Below are positions 10,390 through 18,156 of a DNA stretch of 64,000 nucleotides, piece by piece. This DNA is from Streptomyces filamentosus (lineage in GTDB: Bacteria; Actinomycetota; Actinomycetes; Streptomycetales; Streptomycetaceae), in contig NZ_BNBE01000001.1 of NCBI RefSeq assembly GCF_014654895.1, positions 434,001-498,000 of the forward strand. The letters run 5' to 3'. A program made the position numbers and the translations under genes. Under the pieces are notes generated by a model, which was not told where the DNA came from, ran no database searches, and saw only the letters and a program-made list of their open reading frames with translations. Within the stretch, counting starts at the first letter, position 1; each line of letters begins with the position of its first letter.

Positions 10390-10459
10390 GGACGCCGTCC
10401 GGCGGTATGAGAGGTTTGCTCCGTTCATCCGATCAGCGGGCGGAGAGGTACGGCACGGC

Positions 10460-11695
10460 ATGGCGCGGTGGGACGGCACGGACACGGCGGGGCCCCGGTG
10501 GGAGGAGCGGGCGGCGGACGACGACGCCCGCTGGTTCCGGACCCTGCTCCACCTGGGCTTCTTCCTGCTCCTCGGCTCCTCCCTGACCCGCTTCCTGATG
10601 CGGCACACCGGCGAGGGGATCGCCCCCTGGGTGGTCTCGCTCGCCGCCGTCCTCGCCGTGCTGTACGTGGCGGAGCCCGCCGTCGCGGGCGACCGGGTCC
10701 GGCAGAGCGCCTGGCTCGGCGCCTGCTCGGCGGTCTGGGTCGCCCTCGTCTTCCTCGCGCCCAGCTTCGCCTGGTGCTCGATCCCGCTCTTCTACCTGGG
10801 GCTGCGCCGGCTGCGCCCGCCGGCCGCCGCCTGCTACATCGGCCTGCTCACGGTGGTGTCGGTCACGGCCCAGCTGCGGCTGGCCGGACGCCTCGAGTTC
10901 GACATCCTGCTCGGCCCGCCCGCCGTCGCCGCCATCTGCGTCGCCGTCTTCGTCCGCATGGACCGGCAGTCCGCGCGGCAGCGCGAGCTCATCGCGGACC
11001 TCGTCCGCACCCGCCGCGAACTCGCCGCCACCGAGCGCCGCGAGGGCACCCTCGCCGAGCGGCAGCGGCTCTCCATGGAGATCCACGACACCCTCGCCCA
11101 GGGCCTGTCCAGCCAGCAGATGCTCCTCCAGGCCGCCGACCGCACCTGGCGGACGGACCCCGACACGGCCCACCGGCACGTGCGCGCCGCCACCGCCATC
11201 GCCGAGCACAACCTCACCGAGGCCCGCCGCTTCGTCCACGACCTCGCCCCCGCCGACCTCGCCAGCGGAGGCGGCCTGGACAAGGCGCTGCGCACCCTGG
11301 CCCGCCGGGAGTCCACCGACGGGCTGGCCGTCCGCTGCCACGTCGAGGGCGTCCCGGCCCGGCGGCTGCCCGACCGGGTGCAGTCGGCGCTGCTGCGGAT
11401 CGCGCAGGGCGCGCTGGCGAACGTCCGCGAGCACGCGGACGCCCGTACCGCCGCGCTCACCCTCACCTACCTCGACGACCAGGTCGTCCTCGACGTCGCC
11501 GACGACGGCCGGGGCTTCGACCCGGCGGCCCTCCGCGACGGCGACGGCGACGGGATGCGGGGCCACGGCCTGCCGGCCATCCGCACCCGGACCCGGCAGC
11601 TCGGCGGCACCCTCACCGTCGAGTCGGCGCCCGGCGAGGGCACGGTGCTCTCCGCCGCCGTACCGCTGGACGCCGCCGCGCCCGCCGGGGACTGA
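10460..11695 (+). CDS. Orphan NarL-type sensor histidine kinase
   Basis: Two-component sensor kinase of 411 residues. Four to five hydrophobic segments occupy residues about 27-165. The HisKA_3 dimerisation box follows, with the phosphorylated His in RLSMEIHDTLAQG (about residue 209). The HATPase_c domain shows the N box (ALANVREHA) and G boxes (DVADDGRGFD, GHGLPAI). This kinase type normally sits directly upstream of a LuxR-type response regulator. None is present: the next gene is a TetR regulator on the opposite strand. It must signal to a regulator elsewhere or be an orphan remnant. GAGAGG upstream supports the ATG. Confidence 0.88.
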   Translation: MARWDGTDTAGPRWEERAADDDARWFRTLLHLGFFLLLGSSLTRFLMRHTGEGIAPWVVSLAAVLAVLYVAEPAVAGDRVRQSAWLGACSAVWVALVFLAPSFAWCSIPLFYLGLRRLRPPAAACYIGLLTVVSVTAQLRLAGRLEFDILLGPPAVAAICVAVFVRMDRQSARQRELIADLVRTRRELAATERREGTLAERQRLSMEIHDTLAQGLSSQQMLLQAADRTWRTDPDTAHRHVRAATAIAEHNLTEARRFVHDLAPADLASGGGLDKALRTLARRESTDGLAVRCHVEGVPARRLPDRVQSALLRIAQGALANVREHADARTAALTLTYLDDQVVLDVADDGRGFDPAALRDGDGDGMRGHGLPAIRTRTRQLGGTLTVESAPGEGTVLSAAVPLDAAAPAGD

Positions 11696-11713
11696 CGCGG
11701 GCCGGGTGCCCGG

Positions 11714-12319
11714 TCAGGCCGGGGGGAGGCCGCCCGGGTAGGCGACCCGGGCGGTGACGCGGGCGATCCGCCGCGCCGAGTCCTGCGGGGCGGCGACCGG
11801 CTGGACGATGTGGCTCACGGTGAGCCGGACGATGGTCTCGACCGCGAGCCCCCGCGACTCCTCGTCCACGTCGGGCCACGCCTCGACGGCGTACGCGTCG
11901 AGCAGGGTCATCGCCGTGCCGAAGACGGGTTCGGTGCGGGTGGTCAGATAGGCGAGGAGGTCGCCGTCCGAGCCGTCCCGCGCGGCCAGCAGCACGCTCT
12001 TGATCAGCGGATTGCCGGCGGCCTGCCGGAGGGTGTACTCCACCCCGGCCCGCGCGGCGGCCTCCAGCCGGCCCCGGTGGGCCTCCAGCTCCCGCTGGAT
12101 CCCGAGGAGGAACCGTTCCAGCTCCCGCTGCACGAGCGCCCCGCCGATCGCCTCCTTCGAGCCGAACTCGTTGTAGAGCGTCTGGCGGCTGATCCCGGCC
12201 GCCCGCGCGATGGCGGTCATGCGCAGCATGCCCCAGCCGTCGGCCGCGACGAGGTCGTAGGCGGCGTCGAGGACCTGCTCGCGCAGCAGGGACCGGACGC
12301 TCTCACGGAAGCGTGTCAT
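11714..12319 (-). CDS. TetR-family regulator, last gene of the butyrolactone-type operon
   Basis: Regulator of 201 residues. The helix-turn-helix is clear (residues about 29-60, MTAIARAAGISRQTLYNEF then KEAI). The remaining helices form an uncharacterised ligand-binding domain. It lies 29 bp downstream of the SDR gene on the same strand and reads as the fourth gene of the afsA-epimerase-SDR-TetR unit. It is distinct from the ArpA/ScbR-type receptor across the intergenic region. It may be a second, local repressor for the ligand pathway, or a regulator of an unrelated efflux or modification gene. Confidence 0.85.
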   Translation of the reverse strand: MTRFRESVRSLLREQVLDAAYDLVAADGWGMLRMTAIARAAGISRQTLYNEFGSKEAIGGALVQRELERFLLGIQRELEAHRGRLEAAARAGVEYTLRQAAGNPLIKSVLLAARDGSDGDLLAYLTTRTEPVFGTAMTLLDAYAVEAWPDVDEESRGLAVETIVRLTVSHIVQPVAAPQDSARRIARVTARVAYPGGLPPA

Positions 12320-12348
12320 CGTGCCCCCACCTTAGACGCGCCCCCGCC

Positions 12349-13122
12349 TCACAGACCCGTCCCTCCCCCGGCCGCCAGGTACTGCCCGGTGATCCAGCGG
12401 GCGTCGTCGGAGGCGAGGAAGGCGACGACGTCCGCGATGTCCTGGGGGGTCCCGACCCGGCCGAGGGCCGAGAGCGCGGCGAGCTCCGCGACGGCCTCGG
12501 GGGTCGTCCGGTGACGGGCGTTCATGTCGGTGGCGACGTAGCCGGGGGCGACCGTGTTGACGGTGATCCCGCGCGGACCCAGCTCCTTGGCGAGGGCCAG
12601 GGTCATGGTGTCGAGCGCGCCCTTCGTCATGGAGTAGGTGACGGACTCCGGGTAGGCGTTCCGGGAGACGAGCGAGGAGACGTTGACGATCCGGCCGCCG
12701 TCGCGGAAGCGGTCCAGGGCCCGCTGGACGAGGAAGAGGGGGGCCTTCACGTTGACGGCGAAGAGCCGGTCGAAGACCTCGGGGGTGAGCTGGTGGAGCC
12801 GGCCGGAGCCGCTGGCGCCCGCGTTGTTGACCAGGATGTCGACCTCCCGTCCGGCGCCCGCCCCGGCGAGTCCCCGGTCGAGCGCGGCGTAGAAGACGTC
12901 GACGGCGTCGGGACGGTCCAGCTCGGCGCGGAAGGCGAAGGCCCGGCCGCCGTCCTTCTCCACGGCGGCCACGGTCGCCGCGGCGGCGTCCCCGTCGTTT
13001 CCGTAGTGGACGGCGACGAGGGCCCCGTCGCGGCCCAGCCGCTCGGCGATCCCCCTCCCGATGCCCCGGCTCGCGCCGGTGACGACCGCGGTCCTGCCTG
13101 CCAGTCTCGCCATGGGGGTCAT
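12349..13122 (-). CDS. SDR-family NAD(P)-dependent oxidoreductase (ketoreductase type)
   Basis: Short-chain dehydrogenase of 257 residues. The nucleotide-binding motif is TGASRGIGRG near residue 15, NNAG follows, and the catalytic Ser (VNVSSLVS) and Tyr-Lys pair (YSMTK) are intact. The C-terminus WITGQYLAAGGGTGL is FabG-like. As third gene after an AfsA homologue it is a good candidate for the 6-keto reduction that distinguishes butyrolactone or butenolide autoregulators; this role is inferred from position. Two in-frame ATGs (13122 and 13113) are possible. The upstream one has GAGG at a good distance. Confidence 0.85.
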   Translation of the reverse strand: MTPMARLAGRTAVVTGASRGIGRGIAERLGRDGALVAVHYGNDGDAAAATVAAVEKDGGRAFAFRAELDRPDAVDVFYAALDRGLAGAGAGREVDILVNNAGASGSGRLHQLTPEVFDRLFAVNVKAPLFLVQRALDRFRDGGRIVNVSSLVSRNAYPESVTYSMTKGALDTMTLALAKELGPRGITVNTVAPGYVATDMNARHRTTPEAVAELAALSALGRVGTPQDIADVVAFLASDDARWITGQYLAAGGGTGL

Positions 13123-13168
13123 GTCCTGCCTCGTCTGTGGTGGGGAAGGGGGAAAAGGGGTGCCGGGT

Positions 13169-14140
13169 TCAGCCGCGGGCGGCGAGGAGGCGCCGGTACC
13201 AGTCCAGGTGGCGGGGGAAGGCGGCGGTGAAGCCGGGTCCGGGCCCCCGCCCGAAGTCCGTCCAGGGACGCTCGTCGGCGAACCAGTGGTCGAGGCCGAA
13301 CATCTCCAGGTGGTGGGCGGCCACCGGGTTCCCGGCGAGCAGCGCGCGGGCCTCGGCGAACCCCACGGCGGGCCCCCGGGAGGCCCGTACCCGCTCCGGC
13401 AGCAGGGGTTCGAGGGCGGCGGTCAGCTCGGCGTCGGAGACCGGGTCGGGGTGGGAGAGGCCGTACGCGCCCGGCCGGGTCGCCGGGGAGAGCGCCGCGC
13501 CCAGCAGGGCGTCCCCCAGGCTGCCCGCCTCGACCGCCGAGTGGAGCGTGCCGGTCCGGGCGAGCGGCCCGGGGAGCGCGGCGAGCAGCAGGAGGAGACC
13601 GGGGACGACGTACCGGTCGCCGGTGCCGTAGACCAGGTGCGGCCGCAGCACGGTGCCGCCGGCGTCCCTCACGTACCGCTCCCCCGCGGCCCGGCTCCGG
13701 CTGGTCGCCGAGACCGGTGCGAGCGGGAGGGCGTCGGGCGCCGCGGCCCGGAAGGGGCCGCGGCCGTGCACGGAGGCGGTGCCGAGGGCGACGATCCGCC
13801 GGACCCCGGCCCGTACGGCGGCGTCGACGAGGTCCCGGGTGCCGTGCTCGTTGACGGCCCGCAGCGTCTCCTCGGCGCCGCCGATCGCGGAGGCGCAGTG
13901 GACGACGGCGTCCGCCCCGGCGCAGGCCCGGCGCAGGCTCGCGGGGTCCCGGAGGTCGCCCCGCACGGTCTCGACGGCGGGCCTGCCGGGCCGCCCCGGG
14001 CCCGCGGCGGCCGGTTCCGCCGGGTCCGGGGCGCGGACGAGCAGGCGGACGTGGTCGAGGTCCGGGTGCGCGGCGGCCGCGGCGGCGACCCGGCTGCCGA
14101 TGAAGCCGGTGGCGCCGGTGACGAGGATGCGGATTCCCAT
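13169..14140 (-). CDS. NAD-dependent epimerase/dehydratase-type enzyme of the autoregulator locus
   Basis: Extended-SDR protein of 323 residues. It begins with the Rossmann motif ILVTGATGFIGSRV and carries the NAD-contacting DAVVHCAS segment. The usual extended-SDR YxxxK is not clear: SVHGRGPF and ATSRSRAAGERYV occupy the region, so catalysis may be atypical. The gene lies between the afsA homologue and the SDR with 46-bp gaps on both sides. An epimerase next to afsA recalls the jadW2-type enzymes of butenolide synthesis in other Streptomyces (family knowledge). The assignment to signal synthesis rests on context. Confidence 0.78.
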   Translation of the reverse strand: MGIRILVTGATGFIGSRVAAAAAAHPDLDHVRLLVRAPDPAEPAAAGPGRPGRPAVETVRGDLRDPASLRRACAGADAVVHCASAIGGAEETLRAVNEHGTRDLVDAAVRAGVRRIVALGTASVHGRGPFRAAAPDALPLAPVSATSRSRAAGERYVRDAGGTVLRPHLVYGTGDRYVVPGLLLLLAALPGPLARTGTLHSAVEAGSLGDALLGAALSPATRPGAYGLSHPDPVSDAELTAALEPLLPERVRASRGPAVGFAEARALLAGNPVAAHHLEMFGLDHWFADERPWTDFGRGPGPGFTAAFPRHLDWYRRLLAARG

Positions 14141-14185
14141 GGTCCTTCCGGTCGGTGCGGGGGCGTGCGGGGAGCGGTGGAGGGG

Positions 14186-15124
14186 TCAGCCCGCCAGCCG
14201 GCGCTCGAACGCGGGGAGGGGGGACGCGGTGACGGGGGGCAGGGCGGCTTCGGGGGGCGAGACGAGGGTGCAGCCGAAGACGGGGTTCCCGTCCTGGTGG
14301 CCCTCGACGCGGACCGCGACCGCCAGGGGGTCGCGGTCCGGGATCCGCTCGGCGACGATCCAGCAGGGCGTGCGGAGCTCGGCGTAGCGGGAGAAGGACA
14401 CGTCGAGGACGGAGGGGAGGAAGGGGACGCCGGGCCCGGCGATCGCCTGGGCCGCCTGGCGGGCCGCCTCCAGGAGGAGCATGCCCGGCACGTGGTCGTT
14501 GGGGCGGCGGAAGAGGGTGGGGTGCGCGGTGTTGACCCGCAGCCGCCAGTGGTTCGGCCGGATGCCGGGGCCCAGGACGACGTCCTCGTCGCGCTCCCGG
14601 CCGACGGTGCGCGGGGCGACGCCCGCGGTCAGGGGGACCGGCTCGCCGAGCTCGGCGAGCTGGACGTGACGGATCCTGCGGTAGGCGGGCGCCGAGGTGC
14701 AGCCGGCGAGGCCGCCCCCGGTAGCGAGGAGGGTGCCGCCCCGGGTGAGCACGGTCGTGGTGCGCAGGCTGCGCAGGTTCCGGCCGCTCCCCCGCAGGTC
14801 GGAGAGGACGACGTCGACGGTGACCTCGGAGGAGCGGCCGTCGACGACGAGGGCGGCGGGGTCGGCGTCGTAGGACAGCTCCCGGAGGACGAACTGCGAG
14901 TCGACCGGCACCCCGAGCTCGGCGTGCGCCACGAGCATGGTGGCCTGTCGTATCGTCTCGGCGACGAGGACCGGGTCGTGCCGGTCGCCGACCGGGGAGA
15001 AGAAGGGGTGGGCCGCGGGCCATGCGGCGGATATGGAGAAGCGATTCTCCCGGAGCTGGGTCCAGTCGGTGGGGATGATGTCGGCGGGATCGGAGCGGTG
15101 GACGAACTCGCCCGGGACGCCCAT
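14186..15124 (-). CDS. AfsA/ScbA-family gamma-butyrolactone biosynthesis protein
   Basis: Homologue of AfsA (312 residues), which condenses a beta-ketoacyl chain from the acyl carrier protein with dihydroxyacetone phosphate to start synthesis of a gamma-butyrolactone or butenolide signal. Two hotdog-like halves are visible. The first is around MLVAHAELGVPVDSQFVL. The second carries the family hallmark HPTLFRRPNDHVPGMLLLEA. The start at 15124 is chosen because AGGAG lies five bases upstream; an in-frame ATG at 15151 is the alternative. It heads a four-gene operon and is divergent from its receptor, the standard layout for this signalling system. Confidence 0.9.
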   Translation of the reverse strand: MGVPGEFVHRSDPADIIPTDWTQLRENRFSISAAWPAAHPFFSPVGDRHDPVLVAETIRQATMLVAHAELGVPVDSQFVLRELSYDADPAALVVDGRSSEVTVDVVLSDLRGSGRNLRSLRTTTVLTRGGTLLATGGGLAGCTSAPAYRRIRHVQLAELGEPVPLTAGVAPRTVGRERDEDVVLGPGIRPNHWRLRVNTAHPTLFRRPNDHVPGMLLLEAARQAAQAIAGPGVPFLPSVLDVSFSRYAELRTPCWIVAERIPDRDPLAVAVRVEGHQDGNPVFGCTLVSPPEAALPPVTASPLPAFERRLAG

Positions 15125-15200
15125 AACGACTCCTCGCTCCTGCCGGTCCATGGCTTCCCCCCGCGTCCCTCTCCCCGGGCACCGTACCTGGCCCGGCGTA

Positions 15201-15226
15201 GAGTACGTACGTTCCGGTTTCTTTTT
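15201..15226. promoter_or_regulatory. Candidate autoregulatory element (ARE) for the butyrolactone receptor
   Basis: Between the afsA homologue and the receptor gene, the stretch around GTTCCGGTTTCTTTTT (15211-15226), preceded by AGTACGTAC, resembles the ARE sites of ArpA/ScbR receptors. These typically hold CCGGTTTGTTT-like half-sites. The left arm is weak. Its position would allow control of both divergent genes. Confidence 0.45.
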
Positions 15227-15279
15227 CAACGCTCGGCGTCACACGGCGGCAGCACACAGTGAGATTGCGGGAGGGCCCT

Positions 15280-15957
15280 TTGGCGCAGCAGGCGCGTGCC
15301 ATCCGAACCCGGCAGGCGATCCTCGAGGCCGCCGCCGGGGTCTTCGCGGAGCGTGGCTACGAGCGGGCGACCATCGGCGAGATCCTCGCGCGTGCCGGGG
15401 TGACGAAGGGGGCGCTGTATTTCCACTTTGCGTCCAAGGAAGAAGTCGCGCTGGGCGTGCTCGCCGCCCAGATGCTCGACGAACCGCTGCCCGAGCAGCC
15501 CGTCAAGCTCCAGGAACTCATAGACCAGGGCTTCCTGCTGGCCCACCGGCTCCAGGGCGATCCGCTGGTGCAAGCGAGCGTGGCCCTGGCCATGGACAGC
15601 GGCGCGGTCAGCATCGACCGGGCCGCGCCCTTCCAGGCGTGGGTCGCGCAGGTCGCCGACATCCTCACGGTGGCGCGGGCGCGGGGCGAGCTGCTGCACC
15701 ACGTCGACCTGATGGACACGGCCGAGCTCTTCTCCGGCGCCTACGCCGGGATCCAGACCATGTCGGCCATCGTGTGCGACCGCAACGACCTGACGCACCG
15801 GACGAGGGTCCTCCTGCGGACGCTGATCCCGTCGATCTGCACGCCCGCGGTGCTGCTGGAGCTCGACATGTCGGCCGAGCGGGCGGCCTCGCTGGCCGCC
15901 GAGTACACGGCCCACCGGCTCCGCCGGGACGCCGACCTGACAGATACCGAGGGTTAA
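15280..15957 (+). CDS. ArpA/ScbR-type gamma-butyrolactone receptor (TetR family)
   Basis: Receptor-repressor of about 225 residues that binds a diffusible autoregulator and then releases its DNA targets. The N-terminal sequence RAIRTRQAILEAAAGVF, the DNA-binding helix VTKGALYFHFASKEE and the length match ArpA/ScbR proteins. A TTG start at 15280 is preferred over the in-frame GTG at 15259. GGAGGG lies four bases upstream of the TTG, and the resulting MAQQARAIRTRQ lines up with the beginning of ScbR, whereas the longer form adds seven unusual residues. An imperfect hairpin follows at 16003-16041. Confidence 0.88.
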   Translation: MAQQARAIRTRQAILEAAAGVFAERGYERATIGEILARAGVTKGALYFHFASKEEVALGVLAAQMLDEPLPEQPVKLQELIDQGFLLAHRLQGDPLVQASVALAMDSGAVSIDRAAPFQAWVAQVADILTVARARGELLHHVDLMDTAELFSGAYAGIQTMSAIVCDRNDLTHRTRVLLRTLIPSICTPAVLLELDMSAERAASLAAEYTAHRLRRDADLTDTEG

Positions 15958-16002
15958 CCCGGCCGCTCTCCCGGCTTCCCGAAAACAGACCGGATGGTTC
16001 TT

Positions 16003-16041
16003 CCAGCGCCCCGACGGCACCCCGCCGCCGGGGCGCTCTGG
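16003..16041 (+). terminator. Imperfect GC hairpin after the receptor gene
   Basis: CCAGCGCCCCGACGGC pairs with GCCGCCGGGGCGCTCTGG around a CACCCC-type loop with small mismatches. It lies 45 bp past the receptor stop and just before the acyl-CoA dehydrogenase operators, so it probably separates the two transcription units. Confidence 0.45.
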
Positions 16042-16045
16042 CGTC

Positions 16046-16085
16046 ATGGCACTGAGTGTGTTTTGCTGAGGGTACTCAGTGCCAT
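16046..16085. promoter_or_regulatory. Paired TetR operators upstream of the acyl-CoA dehydrogenase gene
   Basis: A 12-bp perfect inverted repeat (ATGGCACTGAGT at 16046-16057, ACTCAGTGCCAT at 16074-16085) contains two imperfect copies of the 15-mer TGGCACT-S-AGTGCCA. Their centres, 16054 and 16077, are 23 bp apart. The same motif recurs at 19612-19626 (perfect) and, again paired at 23 bp, at 20435-20472 in front of a TetR gene. Confidence 0.7.
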
Positions 16086-16154
16086 AAACGGTGCCGTGGA
16101 TGATTCCGGGTGCCACAGCCAGGTGCCACAAGCATTTCCAGGGAGCTCGAGACC

Positions 16155-17306
16155 ATGGGCAAGGACTTCGACCTGTACCGGACCTCCGAGGAGCACGAGA
16201 TGCTCCGGGAGTCGGTGCGTGCGCTGGCGGAGGCGAAGATCGCCCCGTTCGCGGCGGCGGTGGACGAGGAGGGCCGGTTCCCGCAGGAGGCCCTGGACGC
16301 GCTGGTCGCGAACGACCTGCACGCGGTCCACGTCCCGGAGAGCTACGGCGGTGCGGGCGCGGACGCGCTGGCGACGGTGATCGTGATCGAGGAGGTCGCC
16401 CGCGCGTGCGGGTCGTCGTCGCTGATCCCGGCGGTGAACAAGCTGGGCTCGCTCCCGGTGATCCTGTCCGGGTCGGAGGAGCTGAAGGCGAAGTACCTCG
16501 CCCCGCTCGCCGCCGGCGAGGCGATGTTCTCCTACGCCCTGTCCGAGCCCGACGCGGGCTCCGACGCGGCCGGCATGAAGACCCGCGCGGTCCGCGACGG
16601 CGACTTCTGGGTCCTCGACGGCGTCAAGCGGTGGATCACCAACGCCGGCGTCTCCGAGTACTACACCGTCATGGCCGTCACCGACCCCGACAAGCGCTCC
16701 AGGGGCATCAGCGCCTTCGTCGTGGAGAAGTCCGACGAGGGCGTCTCCTTCGGCGCCCCGGAGAAGAAGCTCGGCATCAAGGGCTCCCCGACCCGCGAGG
16801 TCTACCTCGACAACGTCCGCATCCCCGCCGACCGCATGATCGGCGCCGAGGGCACCGGCTTCGCCACCGCCATGAAGACCCTCGACCACACCCGCGTCAC
16901 CATCGCCGCCCAGGCCATCGGCATCGCCCAGGGCGCCCTCGACTACGCCAAGGGCTACGTCAAGGAACGCAAGCAGTTCGGCAAGCCCATCGCCGACTTC
17001 CAGGGCATCCAGTTCATGCTCGCCGACATGGCCATGAAGCTCGAGGCCGCCCGCCAGCTCACCTACGCCGCCGCCGCCAAATCCGAGCGCACCGACGGCG
17101 ACCTCACCTTCTTCGGCGCCGCCGCCAAGTGCTTCGCCTCCGACGTCGCCATGGAGGTCACCACCGACGCCGTCCAGCTCCTCGGCGGCTACGGCTACAC
17201 CCGCGACTACCCCGTCGAGCGCATGATGCGCGACGCCAAGATCACCCAGATCTACGAAGGCACCAACCAGGTCCAGCGCATCGTCATGGCCCGCAACCTC
17301 CCGTAA
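16155..17306 (+). CDS. Acyl-CoA dehydrogenase (FadE25-like)
   Basis: FAD enzyme of 383 residues catalysing the first alpha,beta-oxidation of an acyl-CoA, probably a short or branched chain. Typical motifs are FSYALSEPDAGSDAAG in the FAD/substrate region and RWITNAGVSEYY. The catalytic Glu is in IYEGTNQVQR near the C-terminus. The sequence style resembles mycobacterial FadE25. The ATG at 16155 has GGGAG nine bases upstream. EtfB and EtfA follow at 28- and 33-bp gaps, so electrons pass directly to the cotranscribed flavoprotein. Paired palindromes 70-110 bp upstream point to repression by the TetR protein at 19674-20402. Confidence 0.92.
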   Translation: MGKDFDLYRTSEEHEMLRESVRALAEAKIAPFAAAVDEEGRFPQEALDALVANDLHAVHVPESYGGAGADALATVIVIEEVARACGSSSLIPAVNKLGSLPVILSGSEELKAKYLAPLAAGEAMFSYALSEPDAGSDAAGMKTRAVRDGDFWVLDGVKRWITNAGVSEYYTVMAVTDPDKRSRGISAFVVEKSDEGVSFGAPEKKLGIKGSPTREVYLDNVRIPADRMIGAEGTGFATAMKTLDHTRVTIAAQAIGIAQGALDYAKGYVKERKQFGKPIADFQGIQFMLADMAMKLEAARQLTYAAAAKSERTDGDLTFFGAAAKCFASDVAMEVTTDAVQLLGGYGYTRDYPVERMMRDAKITQIYEGTNQVQRIVMARNLP

Positions 17307-17334
17307 CCATCAGCCCGTTGAAAGGAGACAGGCC

Positions 17335-18123
17335 GTGACCCTGAGGATCGCCGTCTGTGTGAAGTACGTTCCCGACGCCACCGGTGACCGCGGTTTCGCC
17401 GACGACCTGACGGTCGACCGCGACGAGGTCGACGGGCTCCTCTCGGAGCTGGACGAGTACGCGGTCGAGCAGGCGCTGCGGATCTCCGAGGAGGCCGACG
17501 ACGCCGAGGTGACCGTCGTCACCGTCGGTCCGGACGACGCCAGGGACGCCCTGCGCAAGGCGCTGTCGATGGGTGCCGACAAGGCCGTCCACGTCAACGA
17601 CGAGGCCATCCACGGCTCCGACGTCATCGCCACCTCCGCCGTCCTCGCCAAGGCCCTGGAGAAGACCGGTTTCGACCTGGTCGTCTGCGGCATGGCGTCG
17701 ACCGACGGCACCATGGGCGTGCTCCCCGCACTGCTCGCCGAGCGCCTCGACCTGCCCCAGGCCACCCTCCTCTCCGAGGTGTCGGTGGAGGACGGCGTGG
17801 TCAAGGGCCGCCGTGACGGCGACGCCGCGACCGAGTTCGTGGAGGCCCCGCTGCCGGCCGTCGTCTCGGTCACCGACCAGTCCGGCGAGGCCCGTTACCC
17901 CTCCTTCAAGGGGATCATGGCCGCGAAGAAGAAGCCGGTCGAGGAGCTGGAGCTCGACGACCTGGACATCGACGAGGACGAGGTCGGCCTGGCCGGCTCC
18001 TGGACGCTGGTCGAGACGGCCGACGCCCGCCCGGCCCGCACCCAGGGCACGATCGTCACGAACGAGGACGGCGACGGCGGCAAGCAGCTGGCCGCCTTCC
18101 TCGCCGCCCAGAAGTTCATCTGA
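17335..18123 (+). CDS. etfB: Electron transfer flavoprotein beta subunit
   Basis: Small subunit (262 residues) of ETF, the AMP- and FAD-binding carrier that accepts electrons from acyl-CoA dehydrogenases. It begins LRIAVCVKYVPDATGDRGF and contains the beta-subunit signature DEYAVEQALRI and the nucleotide-binding CGMASTDGTMGVLPALLAE. The GTG start at 17335 has AAAGGAG nine bases upstream. It lies between the dehydrogenase gene and etfA in one operon. Confidence 0.95.
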   Translation: MTLRIAVCVKYVPDATGDRGFADDLTVDRDEVDGLLSELDEYAVEQALRISEEADDAEVTVVTVGPDDARDALRKALSMGADKAVHVNDEAIHGSDVIATSAVLAKALEKTGFDLVVCGMASTDGTMGVLPALLAERLDLPQATLLSEVSVEDGVVKGRRDGDAATEFVEAPLPAVVSVTDQSGEARYPSFKGIMAAKKKPVEELELDDLDIDEDEVGLAGSWTLVETADARPARTQGTIVTNEDGDGGKQLAAFLAAQKFI

Positions 18124-18156
18124 CCGCCCGTCACCCCACCTCAGGAGCAAGGAATC

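Noticed and set aside
13061..15262. A 733-codon plus-strand frame across the afsA operon
   Set aside because: Antisense to four well-supported genes; composition is Gly/Glu/Arg-rich without domains.
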